Source: Woeseiaceae bacterium
Lineage (GTDB): Bacteria > Pseudomonadota > Gammaproteobacteria > Steroidobacterales > Woeseiaceae
Length of the DNA: 64,000 nucleotides
NCBI GenBank assembly: GCA_028280615.1
Contig: JANQLK010000045.1
Span: 1-64,000, forward strand
Reading direction: 5' to 3'
Shown: one piece after another, positions 54,829 through 63,427 of the stretch
How the letters are laid out: every line of letters begins with the position of its first letter
How positions within the stretch are numbered: position 1 is the stretch's first letter
Translations under genes and position numbers: made by a program
The notes under the pieces: generated by a model
What the model was told of the DNA's origin: nothing
Databases searched by the model: none
Seen by the model: the letters and a program-made list of their open reading frames with translations, nothing else

Positions 54829-55386
54829 ATGAGAAACCGGTGGCCGCTCCTGGCCTTGAGCGCGGCGCTCATGATGAGCGCGACGCCGGGCTGGGCCGAT
54901 CCCGATGAGGAAACGATCCGCAAAGTCGACATCGCCGAAGTCGGCAGATCGGGTTCGATCGATTCGTCCATCGACGTGGCGTCGGCGGGGCAGCCTACGG
55001 TTGCCGCGATCAGCGCGCTCGGCGAAGCGGGATACGCGGCGGTCATCGACCTGCGGGGTGCCGGTGAGAACCGCGGTTACGATGAGAAGGCGTTAGTGGA
55101 GAAGCACGGCATGTCTTACGTTTCCCTTCCGCTTACCTCGGCTGACGATTTCAGTTTCCAAAACGCCACGGAACTCGATGAACTGATCGCATCGTTCGAC
55201 GGGCCCGTGCTCGTGCACTGCGGGAGCGGCAACCGGGCCGGGGCGCTGCTGGCGCTTCGGGCCGCGGGGCGCGGGGCCAGTGCCGAGGAGGCCATCGAAC
55301 TCGGTCGGTCGGCCGGGCTCGGGCGTTCGGAGTCGCTCGTGCGGGAGCGGCTGGAAGAGGCCGCGGAGTCAGGCTCCCGCCCGTAG
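54829..55386 (+). CDS. DUF442/BLH-type cysteine phosphatase, exported
   Basis: A 185-residue protein with a signal peptide (LLALSAALMMSATPGWA). The phosphatase loop VHCGSGNRAGALLALRA has the catalytic C-x5-R, preceded by SAGQPTVAAISALGEAGYAA as in BLH/DUF442 phosphatases. Family members are dual-specificity-like phosphatases of unknown substrate. The ATG at 54829 is 1 nt after the upstream lipoprotein stop. A decayed homologue fragment lies at 59220-59363. Confidence 0.85.
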   Translation: MRNRWPLLALSAALMMSATPGWADPDEETIRKVDIAEVGRSGSIDSSIDVASAGQPTVAAISALGEAGYAAVIDLRGAGENRGYDEKALVEKHGMSYVSLPLTSADDFSFQNATELDELIASFDGPVLVHCGSGNRAGALLALRAAGRGASAEEAIELGRSAGLGRSESLVRERLEEAAESGSRP

Positions 55387-55570
55387 CGGTGCTTCGGACC
55401 CGGTCGACAGACCATGGTCTCGGACCTGCCCCGGCCCCGGAACTGCCGGACCGTGCCAGGGTCTTGATCTGCGGGCGCTGACGCATATCCTAGACCCGAA
55501 GCGGGGTGTGCCGCGCACCGGCAGCGCAGATCGGCTCGGCCCCTTTGCAGCTCAATGACGGGAGGAGCGA

Positions 55571-56383
55571 TTGGCGGGCATCGAGTTAGGCGAAGCGGCG
55601 GGTCGATCGCCGCGTGGCACCGGGCCCGGCTCAGGCTCGCAATCCCAACCGGCCTGGCTCGACATCACGCAAGGCGTGACCGGGCTCCTCCTGACGCTTT
55701 TCATGTGGGCGCACATGCTGTTCGTGTCCAGCATCCTGCTGGGCAAGGACGCGATGTTCTTCGTGGCGCGGCTTTTCGAGGCCGAGCCGATCTTCGGCAG
55801 GCCTTACCCGATCCTCGTGTCCGGTGTCGTGCTGATCGTATTCGCCATCTTCGCGACGCACGCGATCGCCGCGATACGCAAGATTCCCTCGAGCTATCGC
55901 CAGTACGGTTTGTTCAGGCGGCACGCCTCGAGCTTTGGTCATGCCGATACGAGCCTTTGGATGCTGCAGGTCGTCACGGGTTTCGTGCTGATGTTCCTGG
56001 CCGCCGCTCACCTGTACCAGATGTTCATGCATCCTGCCGACATCGGTCCCTACGCATCATCGGACCGCGTTTGGAGTGGACTCTGGTGGCCGCTGTACCT
56101 GGTCCTGCTGTTCGCGGTGGAGCTACACGGCGGGATCGGCATCTACCGGCTGGCTCTCAAATGGGGCTGGTTCGCGGACCGGCACGGCTATACACCGCGC
56201 CGCCGCCTTGCGCGCGCGAAGTGGGCGCTCACAGCGTTCTTTCTGGCGCTCGGGCTCGCGACGCTCGCCGCCTACATGTCAATCGGTTATGAGCACCGCG
56301 ACCGCGTGGGCGAGCGCTACGAGCCCGAGCGGGCTGCCCTGGCGTCGCCTGTCCCGCCACCGGCGCCGCAAGGCAAAGCCTAG
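55571..56383 (+). CDS. frdC: Fumarate reductase/succinate dehydrogenase cytochrome b subunit (dihaem, FrdC-type)
   Basis: A 270-residue inner-membrane protein with five hydrophobic helices. The four haem-ligand histidines are H48 (FMWAHML), H97 (ATHAIAA), H147 (AAAHLYQ) and H186 (VELHGG), matching Wolinella FrdC H44, H93, H143 and H182 with a constant offset of four. E70 and E184 match Wolinella E66 (menaquinol site) and E180 (E-pathway). So this is a dihaem, B-type subunit of a menaquinone-linked enzyme. A TTG start at 55571 is preceded by GGGAGGAG. A 184-nt region upstream holds the presumed promoter. First gene of the C-A-B operon. Confidence 0.92.
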   Translation: MAGIELGEAAGRSPRGTGPGSGSQSQPAWLDITQGVTGLLLTLFMWAHMLFVSSILLGKDAMFFVARLFEAEPIFGRPYPILVSGVVLIVFAIFATHAIAAIRKIPSSYRQYGLFRRHASSFGHADTSLWMLQVVTGFVLMFLAAAHLYQMFMHPADIGPYASSDRVWSGLWWPLYLVLLFAVELHGGIGIYRLALKWGWFADRHGYTPRRRLARAKWALTAFFLALGLATLAAYMSIGYEHRDRVGERYEPERAALASPVPPPAPQGKA

Positions 56384-56386
56384 CGC

Positions 56387-58366
56387 GTGGAGACGATCTA
56401 CACGGACATGCTTGTTATCGGCGGCGGCCTCGCGGGCCTGCGCGCGGCGATCGGCGCGCGGCGACGCGGCCACGACGTTCGCATCCTGAGCCTCGTGCCG
56501 CCGAAGCGCTCGCATTCGGCGGCGGCGCAGGGCGGCATGCAGGCGTCGCTCGGCAACGCGATCAAGGGCGCCGGTGACAACGAGGACGTGCACTTCGCCG
56601 ACACGATACGCGGCAGCGATTGGGGTGCGGACCAGGTAGTCGCGCGAATGTTCGTCAACACGGCGCCCAAGGCCGTGCGCGAACTGGCCAACTGGGGCGT
56701 TCCCTGGAACCGGGTGCGCCAGGGACCGCGCACGGCGATCATTGACGGCGAGCCCGTGACGCTCGACGAGCGGCGCGAGGCGCACGGACTGATCGACGCC
56801 CGCGATTTCGGCGGTACCAGGAAATGGCGCACGAGCTACGTCGCTGACGGCACCGGCCACTCGATGCTATTCAACGTGAGCGATCAGGCCATCGCGCTGA
56901 GCATCCCGGTCCACGAGCGCGTCGAAGCCGTCGCGCTGATCCATGCCGACGGGCGCTGCCATGGTGCAATAGCCCGCGACCTCGTGACGGGGCGGCTCCG
57001 GGCATACGTTGCGCGGGCCACGTGCATGGCTACGGGCGGCTTCGGCCGCATCTATCGGGTCTCCACGAACGGCGTGATCTGCGAGGGCATCGGCACCGCG
57101 ATCGCGCTCGAAACCGGCGTCGCCCGTCTCGGCAACATGGAGGCCGTCCAGTTTCATCCGACCGGCATCTTTCCCGCCGGCATACTCGTGACCGAGGGCT
57201 GCCGGGGCGATGGCGGCCTGCTTCTCGACGGCAACGAGCACCGCTTCATGCCGGACTACGAGCCGGAGAAGAAGGAGCTCGCATCTCGCGACGTCGTATC
57301 GCGGCGGATGGAGCAGCATATCGCCGATGGCCACGGCGCGCAGTCCAGGTTCGGCGAACACCTCTGGCTCGACATCCGCCTGCTCGGCCGCGAACACATC
57401 GAGGGCAAGCTCCGCGAAGTCAAGGAGATCTGCCATTACTTTCTCGGAATCGACCCGGCGGACGAGCCGATTCCCGTGCGCCCTGCGCAGCACTATTCCA
57501 TGGGCGGCATCCGTACCGACCACCGGGGCCAGAGTCCTCAGCTGAACGGCCTGTTCGCGGTCGGCGAGACGGCGTGTTGGGACCTGCACGGTTTCAATCG
57601 GCTGGGGGGAAACTCGGTTGCCGAGACCGTCGTCGCGGGAATGCTGGTCGGCGAGTTCGCCGCCGATTTCCTGGACTCGGACGACAGTCACTTCGAGCTG
57701 TCCACGGCACTCGTTCGCGACTTCGGGCGTCGCGAGGAACGCCGTCTCGAGTCCATCGCGGATAACGCCGGCGGCGAGGACGCCTTCGGCCTGATTCGCG
57801 AAATGCAGGAAACCATGACCCGGAACGTGGGCATCCTGCGCGACGGCGATTCGCTGGCCGCGGCCGTCAATACGTTGCGCGAGCTGTTGCGACGCAGCCG
57901 CAACGTCGGCCTACGATACCAGGGCCGCGGCGCCAATCCCGAGCTCGTTGCGGCCTACCGCGTGCAGAAGATGCTCAAGCTCGCGCTTTGCGTCGCATCC
58001 GGCGCGCTCGCGCGGAACGAGAGCCGAGGCGCCCACTACCGGACGGACTATCCGCGTCGCAATGACCGCGACTGGCTCAAGCGCACGCTCGCAAGCTGGT
58101 CCGGCGACGACGCCGAGCTGCCGGACCTCGACTACGAAGCGCTCGACGTCATGAAGATGGAACTGCCGCCTGGCTGGCGCGGCTACGGCGCGCGTGACCA
58201 TATCGATCACCCGGATACGGAGCGCCGCCAGGCCGCGGTCGAGGAGGCCGGGCGGCGAGACGAGAATCGCTACGCGGTGCAGGCCTCGCTGATGCCCTAC
58301 GAACAACTGTTGCCCGAACGTTACCGGGCGCGTAACGAGCGCCTTGGAGGCAACGACGATGGCTGA
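56387..58366 (+). CDS. frdA: Fumarate reductase/succinate dehydrogenase flavoprotein subunit
   Basis: A 659-residue flavoprotein. It has an N-terminal FAD-binding loop ([20 protein letters not shown]), the histidine that binds FAD covalently (H43 in [15 protein letters not shown]), [20 protein letters not shown] and the active-site region [12 protein letters not shown], and the capping-domain arginines. It oxidises succinate or reduces fumarate. A GTG start three nt after the frdC stop suggests coupled translation; the stop overlaps frdB by 8 nt. The length fits the Wolinella-type subunit (about 650 residues). Confidence 0.95.
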   Translation: METIYTDMLVIGGGLAGLRAAIGARRRGHDVRILSLVPPKRSHSAAAQGGMQASLGNAIKGAGDNEDVHFADTIRGSDWGADQVVARMFVNTAPKAVRELANWGVPWNRVRQGPRTAIIDGEPVTLDERREAHGLIDARDFGGTRKWRTSYVADGTGHSMLFNVSDQAIALSIPVHERVEAVALIHADGRCHGAIARDLVTGRLRAYVARATCMATGGFGRIYRVSTNGVICEGIGTAIALETGVARLGNMEAVQFHPTGIFPAGILVTEGCRGDGGLLLDGNEHRFMPDYEPEKKELASRDVVSRRMEQHIADGHGAQSRFGEHLWLDIRLLGREHIEGKLREVKEICHYFLGIDPADEPIPVRPAQHYSMGGIRTDHRGQSPQLNGLFAVGETACWDLHGFNRLGGNSVAETVVAGMLVGEFAADFLDSDDSHFELSTALVRDFGRREERRLESIADNAGGEDAFGLIREMQETMTRNVGILRDGDSLAAAVNTLRELLRRSRNVGLRYQGRGANPELVAAYRVQKMLKLALCVASGALARNESRGAHYRTDYPRRNDRDWLKRTLASWSGDDAELPDLDYEALDVMKMELPPGWRGYGARDHIDHPDTERRQAAVEEAGRRDENRYAVQASLMPYEQLLPERYRARNERLGGNDDG

Positions 58367-59123
58367 GACCCGGGACGCGCCGCGCCGGCTGCGCATCCAC
58401 GTTCTGCGGCATAACCCGCGCGACGACAACAGCGCGCCGGGCATGCAGGTCTACGAGATCGAGGAGGCGCCGGGCATGACGCTGTTCATCGCGCTGAGCG
58501 AGATTCGCGAACGCCAGGATGCTTCGCTCAACTTCGACTTCGTCTGCCGTGCGGGAATCTGCGGCAGCTGCGGCATGATGATCGACGGCAAACCCGGTCT
58601 CGCGTGCCGCACGCTGACGCGCGATCACGGCGTGGATATCGCTCTCGCGCCGCTGCCCGTGTTCGAACTGATCTCGGACCTGTCGGTGAACACCGGAAAG
58701 TGGATGCGCGACATGAGCGAGCGCCTGGAGACCTGGATTCACCGCGAGGGCGAGGAGCGGGACGTTGCCTCGCTCGAGGCGCCGATGGACCCCGACCGGG
58801 CCGAGGAGATCTACGAACTGGAACGCTGTATCGAGTGCGGCTGCTGCATCGCGGCCTGCGGTACGGCGCACATGCGTGAGGACTTCGTCGGCGCCGTGGG
58901 CATGAACAAACTCGCGCGCTTCCGCCTCGACCCGAATGACGATCGAGACGATGCCGCCTACTACGAACTCGTCGGCGACGAGAACGGCGTGTTCGGCTGC
59001 CTGACGCTATTGGGCTGCGAGGACATGTGCCCCAAGGACCTGCCGCTGGCGGGGCAGATTGCGTTTTTGCGTCGCAGGATGGCGGCGATAGGGGTCAGGG
59101 GAAGGAAGCGTGAGAGAGACTGA
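58359..59123 (+). CDS. frdB: Fumarate reductase/succinate dehydrogenase iron-sulfur subunit
   Basis: A 254-residue protein that relays electrons between flavin and haem. The [2Fe-2S] ligands are C63, C68, C71 and C83 ([15 protein letters not shown]). The [4Fe-4S] and [3Fe-4S] ligands lie in [16 protein letters not shown] and [17 protein letters not shown]. The start at 58359 follows TTGGAGG. It overlaps frdA by 8 nt. The C-terminal tail is basic. Confidence 0.94.
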   Translation: MAETRDAPRRLRIHVLRHNPRDDNSAPGMQVYEIEEAPGMTLFIALSEIRERQDASLNFDFVCRAGICGSCGMMIDGKPGLACRTLTRDHGVDIALAPLPVFELISDLSVNTGKWMRDMSERLETWIHREGEERDVASLEAPMDPDRAEEIYELERCIECGCCIAACGTAHMREDFVGAVGMNKLARFRLDPNDDRDDAAYYELVGDENGVFGCLTLLGCEDMCPKDLPLAGQIAFLRRRMAAIGVRGRKRERD

Positions 59124-59143
59124 TCGGGCTTGTCTCGCATGAT

Positions 59144-59222
59144 TGTTGGTGGAGGTGGCGAGAATGGACTCGGGTCTTCGACCCTCGGGCCATTGGCCCG
59201 CACTCGCTGTCGCTCGTGCATC
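59144..59222. repeat. Direct repeat A containing an ssrA 3'-end-like core
   Basis: A 79-nt segment nearly identical to 59417-59495 (first 48 nt identical, about seven mismatches after). Its first part shares TTGGTGGAGGTGGCGAGAAT with the real tmRNA gene end (59601-59620). It also contains GGGTC-ttc-GACCC and GGGCC-att-GGCCC hairpins. It is 273 nt from copy B. Confidence 0.7.
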
Positions 59223-59363
59223 GCCGGCAGTCTCATTGCATTGAGAGCTCGGCGGAACAGCGCTTCGAAGGAGGAGGCGCTCGAACTGGGCAAGGCCGCC
59301 GGGCTGAGGCGGTCCGAGGAGCTGGTGAGAAAGGTGCTCGATGCCGCGGAGGGCGGCTCAAGG
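59220..59363 (+). pseudogene. Decayed C-terminal fragment of a DUF442-type phosphatase
   Basis: The frame starting at 59220 reads IAGSLIALRARRNSASKEEA and LELGKAAGLRRSEELVRK, ending LDAAEGGSR. This aligns with the C-terminus of the intact phosphatase at 54829-55386 (RAGALLALRA, SAEEAIELGRSAGLGRSESL, LEEAAESGSR). The catalytic C-x5-R loop and everything upstream are missing; the segment begins exactly where repeat A ends. It is presumed non-functional. Confidence 0.65.
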
Positions 59364-59386
59364 GCTCGCCCTACGGGCGAGGTTGC

Positions 59387-59410
59387 ATGGGCCGCCAGGC
59401 GGCGGCCCAT
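59387..59410. repeat. Perfect inverted repeat
   Basis: ATGGGCCGCC and GGCGGCCCAT form a 10-bp stem around an AGGC loop, between the phosphatase fragment and repeat B. No T-run follows. Confidence 0.5.
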
Positions 59411-59416
59411 ACTTGC

Positions 59417-59495
59417 TGTTGGTGGAGGTGGCGAGAATGGACTCGGGTCTTCGACCCTCGGGCCTTCGGCCCGCATTCACTGTCGTTCATGCGTC
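59417..59495. repeat. Direct repeat B containing an ssrA 3'-end-like core
   Basis: Second copy of the 79-nt repeat (see 59144-59222), also starting with the ssrA-like TGTTGGTGGAGGTGGCGAGA. It lies 183 nt before the matching position in the true tmRNA gene. Confidence 0.7.
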
Positions 59496-59559
59496 TGTCG
59501 GCCGGCTTCGCGCGGCCTCGGATGAACTCGCTCCGCGGACTTTGATTCCCGCGTCGCTG

Positions 59560-59601
59560 AACACCAAAAAGGGCCGCCCAAGGGCGACCCTTTTTGGTGT
59601 T
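59560..59601 (-). terminator. Intrinsic terminator of ssrA (bidirectional)
   Basis: AACACCAAAAAGGGCCGCCC (59560-59579) pairs with GGGCGACCCTTTTTGGTGTT (59582-59601), with one G-U/mismatch. Read leftward from the tmRNA end it is a GC stem with A and T tracts on both sides, typical of a rho-independent terminator. Confidence 0.9.
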
Positions 59602-59963
59602 TGGTGGAGGTGGCGAGAATCGAACTCGCGTCCGTAAGTCCTCTGCTCCGAGGTCTACATGCTTATTCCGCCTTTGATCTTACTGCGGGCTACCCGACGG
59701 GCAGGGAAAACTCACAGCCAGTTCGGTAGAGATTTGACGATCCGAATCCCGAACAAATCCCGATCGCGGTCCCGTGTAGTCGACCCCTGGGATCCGGACG
59801 CACGGGCACGGTCCGGCCAGAGGGCATTGAGCTGGTTTTTAAGCAGCTAGTGCGTAGTTGTCGTCGTTGGCAACTATAAGTTTTACAGATGGATTTACGA
59901 GGTAACCTGTCCCTCGGCATGCACCCGGAGGTTCGCGACCCACGTCGAAACCAAGTCACCCCC
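59602..59963 (-). ncRNA. ssrA: Transfer-messenger RNA (tmRNA), one-piece
   Basis: The 5' end GGGGGTGACTTGGTTTCGAC and the 3' end ATTCTCGCCACCTCCACCA form the tRNA-like acceptor, with the T-arm in CGAGTTCGATTCTCG. The tag ORF is at 59839-59871 on the minus strand: GCC AAC GAC GAC AAC TAC, then GCA CTA GCT GCT TAA. It encodes ANDDNYALAA, close to E. coli ANDENYALAA. The RNA rescues stalled ribosomes with SmpB. Ends are inferred from the acceptor helix. Confidence 0.95.
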
Positions 59964-59974
59964 GTGTGCCCTCT

Positions 59975-60002
59975 AGTGTAGGGTCTCCGGGGCGAAAAAC
60001 AA
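59975..60002 (-). promoter_or_regulatory. Promoter candidate for ssrA
   Basis: Read leftward, TTGTTT (59997-60002) and TACACT (59975-59980) are 16 nt apart, 11 nt before the tmRNA 5' end. Confidence 0.5.
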
Positions 60003-60075
60003 TGCGGTCTGCCACAGAATGCGGTCCGCATGATTCGAGACCAGGTCGAGAAATATTACATAACTTACGGAATAT

Positions 60076-60549
60076 TCAGGATTTTAAAATCCGTTCTTTC
60101 TGGCGCTGCCAGTCGCGGTCCTTCTTTGCCGCCCGCTTGTCGTGCTGTTTCTTGCCCTTGCCGAGTCCGATTTCGAGCTTCGCCCGTCCCCGGTGCCAGT
60201 GCAGGTCCAGCGGCACGAGCGTGTAGCCCTTGCGTTCGACGTTGCCGACGAGGCGGTCGAGTTCCTGGCGGTTCAAAAGCAGCTTGCGGGTACGGGTAGG
60301 GTCGGCCTTTACGTGCGTCGACACGGTCTTCGGCGGCGGAAAGTGGGCGCCGATCAACCAGCCTTCGCCGTTCTTGACGTGCACGTAGGCCTCGGCGAGC
60401 TGGGCGCCGCCTGCGCGCAGACTCTTCACCTCCCAGCCTTCGAGGACGAGGCCGGCCTCGTAGGTGTCCTCGATGAAGTAGTCATGGCGGGCACGCCGAT
60501 TCACGGCGATCGTCCGGCCGGCGTTTTGTTTGTCTTTCCTGGCAGCCAT
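60076..60549 (-). CDS. smpB: tmRNA-binding protein SmpB
   Basis: A 157-residue OB-fold protein essential for trans-translation. It contains [20 protein letters not shown], the conserved [19 protein letters not shown] and [20 protein letters not shown], and the basic C-terminal tail ending RQKERILKS. It lies just upstream of ssrA, on the same strand. Confidence 0.96.
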   Translation of the reverse strand: MAARKDKQNAGRTIAVNRRARHDYFIEDTYEAGLVLEGWEVKSLRAGGAQLAEAYVHVKNGEGWLIGAHFPPPKTVSTHVKADPTRTRKLLLNRQELDRLVGNVERKGYTLVPLDLHWHRGRAKLEIGLGKGKKQHDKRAAKKDRDWQRQKERILKS

Positions 60550-60670
60550 GAGCCTGTCTACTCGAGGTTCACATTAGGTTTCGTGGCGGCCGGCGATTAT
60601 ACGGGTTTTGTTGTCAGGCTTAGGCTTTTGTAGAAGAATCGCGGCTTTCATCGTCCATGCGGGCAAAAAG

Positions 60671-62071
60671 ATGCTGAGTTCCCAGGTTGCTGACGACGGC
60701 AGGCGCCGCTCCCTGCACGGCCACTGGTCGTCGCGGATGGCGTTTGTGCTCGCGGTTACGGGTTCAGCGGTTGGCCTCGGCAACGTCTGGAAGTTCCCCT
60801 ATATCGCCGGTCAGAACGGCGGCGGCGCGTTCGTCCTCGTGTATCTCGTCTGCGTCATCCTGATCGGCATGCCCGTCATGATGTCGGAGATCCTCATCGG
60901 CCGGCGCGGGCGTCGCAACCCGATGGCGACGATGGCCCTGCTGGGCCGGGAAGAGGGTCACTCGAAACGCTGGCAGTGGGTCGGCGCGCTCGGCGTGGTC
61001 GCCGGCGTCCTGATCCTGTCGTACTACAGCGTCGTCGCAGGCTGGGTGCTCGGCTACGTCGTCAAGAGTGCGACGGGAACGTTTGCGGGCGCCAGCGCGG
61101 AACAGGTCTCGGCAACCTTCGCGGGCTTTACGGGAAGTTGGCAGGCCATCGGCCTGACCCACACATTATTTATGGGCCTCACGATTTTCGTCGTCGCGCG
61201 CGGCGTCGAGCGCGGGCTCGAGCAGGCGGTTCGTTTCATGGTGCCCGCTTTGCTGCTCCTGTTGGTCGCGCTGTTGGGCTACGCGATCAACTCGGGCTCG
61301 TTCATGGACGGCGTACAGTTCATGTTCACGCCGGCGTGGGAGAAGCTCAGCTGGGGCAGCGTACTCGTGGCGCTCGGGCAGGCGTTCTTCACGCTCAGTA
61401 TTGGCATGGGCGCCATTATGGCCTACGGGGCCTACCTGCCCGAGGAAACGTCGATCACGGGTTCGACGGCCACAGTCGTCGCGGCAGACACCGGGATCGC
61501 TATGCTTGCCGGTCTCGTCATTTTTCCGCTGGTGTTCGCCAACGGTCTCGATCCGGCCGAGGGTCCCGGCCTCGTTTTCGAGACGCTGCCGCTGGCGTTC
61601 GGCAAGATGCCCGGCGGCGTGTTCTTCTCGACGCTGTTTTTCGTGCTGCTGTCGTTCGCGGCATGGACGTCGGCGCTCGGGCTCGTGGAGCCGGCGGTCG
61701 CCTGGCTCGTCGAGCACCGGAACCGCACTCGCAGCCAGGCCGCCGTCATGATGGGTTTCCTGGTCTGGTTCGTGGGGCTGGGTTCGGTACTGTCCTTCAA
61801 TGTCTTGAACGAATTCACCTTTCTCGCGGGCACGATCTACGACAATGTCGACTATCTGACGAGCAACATCATGCTGCCGCTCGGCGGGCTGTTGATCACG
61901 GTGTTCGCGGGTTGGATCATGTGCCGGAATTCCACGGCGGACGAACTTGGTGGTGCCGGCACGATGTACAAGGCCTGGCGCGGCCTGGCGCGTTTCGTCG
62001 CGCCGATCGGCATTCTCCTGATACTCATCAATGCGGTTTGGCCGACGATCCGGGCAACCCTGGACATCTAG
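60671..62071 (+). CDS. Sodium-dependent transporter (NSS/SNF family)
   Basis: A 466-residue inner-membrane protein with about twelve helices. The first helix carries the NSS sodium/substrate motif SAVGLGNVWKFPYIAGQNGG. LGQAFFTLSIGMGAIMAYGA is the conserved TM6 region. Family members import amino acids or related amines with Na+. The ATG at 60671 sits before the short polar leader MLSSQVADDGRRRSLHGHWS; the frame is open to 60608. The TAG stop lies within the CTAG at the left end of the foldback element. Confidence 0.9.
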   Translation: MLSSQVADDGRRRSLHGHWSSRMAFVLAVTGSAVGLGNVWKFPYIAGQNGGGAFVLVYLVCVILIGMPVMMSEILIGRRGRRNPMATMALLGREEGHSKRWQWVGALGVVAGVLILSYYSVVAGWVLGYVVKSATGTFAGASAEQVSATFAGFTGSWQAIGLTHTLFMGLTIFVVARGVERGLEQAVRFMVPALLLLLVALLGYAINSGSFMDGVQFMFTPAWEKLSWGSVLVALGQAFFTLSIGMGAIMAYGAYLPEETSITGSTATVVAADTGIAMLAGLVIFPLVFANGLDPAEGPGLVFETLPLAFGKMPGGVFFSTLFFVLLSFAAWTSALGLVEPAVAWLVEHRNRTRSQAAVMMGFLVWFVGLGSVLSFNVLNEFTFLAGTIYDNVDYLTSNIMLPLGGLLITVFAGWIMCRNSTADELGGAGTMYKAWRGLARFVAPIGILLILINAVWPTIRATLDI

Positions 62072-62232
62072 TGTCGTGTCCCGTAAATAACCCGCACAAT
62101 TCGGCGCGTCTTTTCGCGTCTGGCGGCGTTGCGGCTTCTCGCCATAGCCCCGCTATGGCTCGTCGTCGCGCCTTGCCAGCCACGAAAATCCACGGCCGAC
62201 TTATGCACGTTATTCACGGGACACGACACTAG
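62068..62232. mobile_element. 165-bp foldback element (MITE-like), inserted at CTAG
   Basis: Terminal inverted repeats TGTCGTGTCCCGTAAATAAC (from 62072) and the complement of GTTATTCACGGGACACGACA (to 62228) match at 19 of 20 positions. The similarity continues inward to a central GCCATAGC-ccc-GCTATGGC stem, so almost the whole element folds on itself. It is flanked by CTAG on each side (62068-62071 and 62229-62232), a possible 4-bp target duplication. No ORF of its own. The left CTAG supplies the transporter stop codon; the right one is part of the ratA ribosome-binding site (TAGGAG). Confidence 0.75.
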
Positions 62233-62245
62233 GAGCCCCTCGGCA

Positions 62246-62683
62246 ATGCGCTCCGTCAGTCGCTCGAGCCTCGTGACGTACACGGCGGACCAGATGTATG
62301 CACTCGTGGACGATATCGAGGCCTACCCGGAGTTCCTGCCCTGGTGCAGCGGCGCCGAGGTGCTGGAACGCAGCGACACGCACGCCGTGGCGCGCGTCGA
62401 CATGCGCCGGGCGGGGCTGAAGCGCTCGTTCACGACTCGCAATACGCTCAAACCCGGCGCAGCGATAGAACTTGCGCTGGTCGGCGGCCCGTTCAGCCAC
62501 CTCGCGGGTGCGTGGACCTTCGAGCCGTTGGGCGACGCCGGGTCCAAGGTGACTCTGAAACTCGATTTCGACTTCGAGAGTCGCGCGCTCGATGCGCTGC
62601 TGGGCCTGTTCTTCGAAGACACGCTGAACTCCATGGTCGACGCCTTTACCCGGCGCGCCGACGAGGTATACGGCCGACGCTGA
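62246..62683 (+). CDS. ratA: RatA-family START-like protein
   Basis: A 145-residue polyketide-cyclase/START-fold protein with SSLVTYTADQMYALVDDIEA, YPEFLPWCSGAEVLER and LKRSFTTRNTLKPG, ending in FEDTLNSMVDAFTRRADEVY. E. coli RatA was described as a toxin blocking ribosome association; a COQ10-like quinone role is the alternative. The start at 62246 follows TAGGAG. It is coupled to rnfH (TGATG overlap). Confidence 0.93.
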   Translation: MRSVSRSSLVTYTADQMYALVDDIEAYPEFLPWCSGAEVLERSDTHAVARVDMRRAGLKRSFTTRNTLKPGAAIELALVGGPFSHLAGAWTFEPLGDAGSKVTLKLDFDFESRALDALLGLFFEDTLNSMVDAFTRRADEVYGRR

Positions 62684-62964
62684 TGGCCAGGATAACGGTC
62701 GAGGTGGTCTATGCGCGGCCCGACCGGCAGGCCCTGGTCGAAGTCAGCCTGGAAGAGGGCGCGACTCTCGAGGCGGCGATCGGCGCTTCGGGAATCGCGG
62801 CGCGCTTTCCACATGACGACCTGAGCAAGTGCCGGGTAGGCGTGTGGGGGCGCATCACAGAACGCGACGCGCTTCTCGAGGATGGCGACCGCGTCGAGAT
62901 TTACCGGCCGCTGGTCCGTGACCCGCGGGATGCCAGGCGTGAGCGCGCTAAAGAGCGGGATTGA
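62683..62964 (+). CDS. rnfH: RnfH family protein (RatB)
   Basis: A 93-residue beta-grasp protein: ITVEVVYARPDRQALVEVSL, GATLEAAIGASGI, VGVWGRITERDALLEDGDRV and EIYRPLVRDPRDARRERAK. It overlaps the ratA stop by 1 nt, the conserved gammaproteobacterial pair. Its 3' end overlaps convergent bamE by 17 nt. Confidence 0.93.
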   Translation: MARITVEVVYARPDRQALVEVSLEEGATLEAAIGASGIAARFPHDDLSKCRVGVWGRITERDALLEDGDRVEIYRPLVRDPRDARRERAKERD

Positions 62965-63292
62965 GCTCGAGTTCGCGTTGGATCTCGGTCACCCGGTTGT
63001 CGACGAACTGGATCGACACCCAGCGCTGGAAGTCCGCATCTTTGCGACCTATCTTGAGATAGTAGACGTAGTCCCAGCGGTTCGCGTGGAACGGGTCGTC
63101 GATCATGGGCGTGCCGAGCAGGAACCGCACCTGGTTCTTGGTCATACCGACCTCGACCTGGTCGAGATCGTCCTGCGTGATCAGGTTGCCCTGCGAAATG
63201 TTCGCGCGGTACACGCAGCCGCCGGCCAGGACCGCGAGGGCCGCTAGCAGCAGAACGAGCTTGGCCGTGGGTTGTGTGATTCGGTCGATCAT
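62948..63292 (-). CDS. bamE: Outer-membrane assembly lipoprotein BamE
   Basis: A 114-residue SmpA/OmlA lipoprotein of the BAM complex. It has a lipobox (VLAGGC) and the BamE motifs LDQVEVGMTKNQVRFLLGTP and RWDYVYYLKIGRK. It is divergent from fur, as in other Gammaproteobacteria. Confidence 0.95.
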   Translation of the reverse strand: MIDRITQPTAKLVLLLAALAVLAGGCVYRANISQGNLITQDDLDQVEVGMTKNQVRFLLGTPMIDDPFHANRWDYVYYLKIGRKDADFQRWVSIQFVDNRVTEIQRELELNPAL

Positions 63293-63427
63293 GAAGTTCA
63301 GAGCGCACGGCCGGGGCGGCGGTTCAGTAGTGAGAGACGCTCATCTGCGTCATAATAGGCGCGCATCATACCTGCTCGACCCACGCCAGGATAGCCGCCG
63401 CGCTACCGCCGATACGACGAGGCCCAC

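Noticed and set aside
59130..59525. A 131-residue open frame across repeats A and B
   Set aside because: The ends translate non-coding ssrA-like DNA (the familiar spurious WWRWRE-type peptide) and the middle is a truncated phosphatase. Not considered a gene.
60076..60549. An open frame antisense to smpB
   Set aside because: Shadow of a clearly recognised gene.
62068..62283. Short open frames on both strands of the foldback element
   Set aside because: The similar peptides on the two strands (ending GTRH) result from the palindromic DNA, not from a coding gene.
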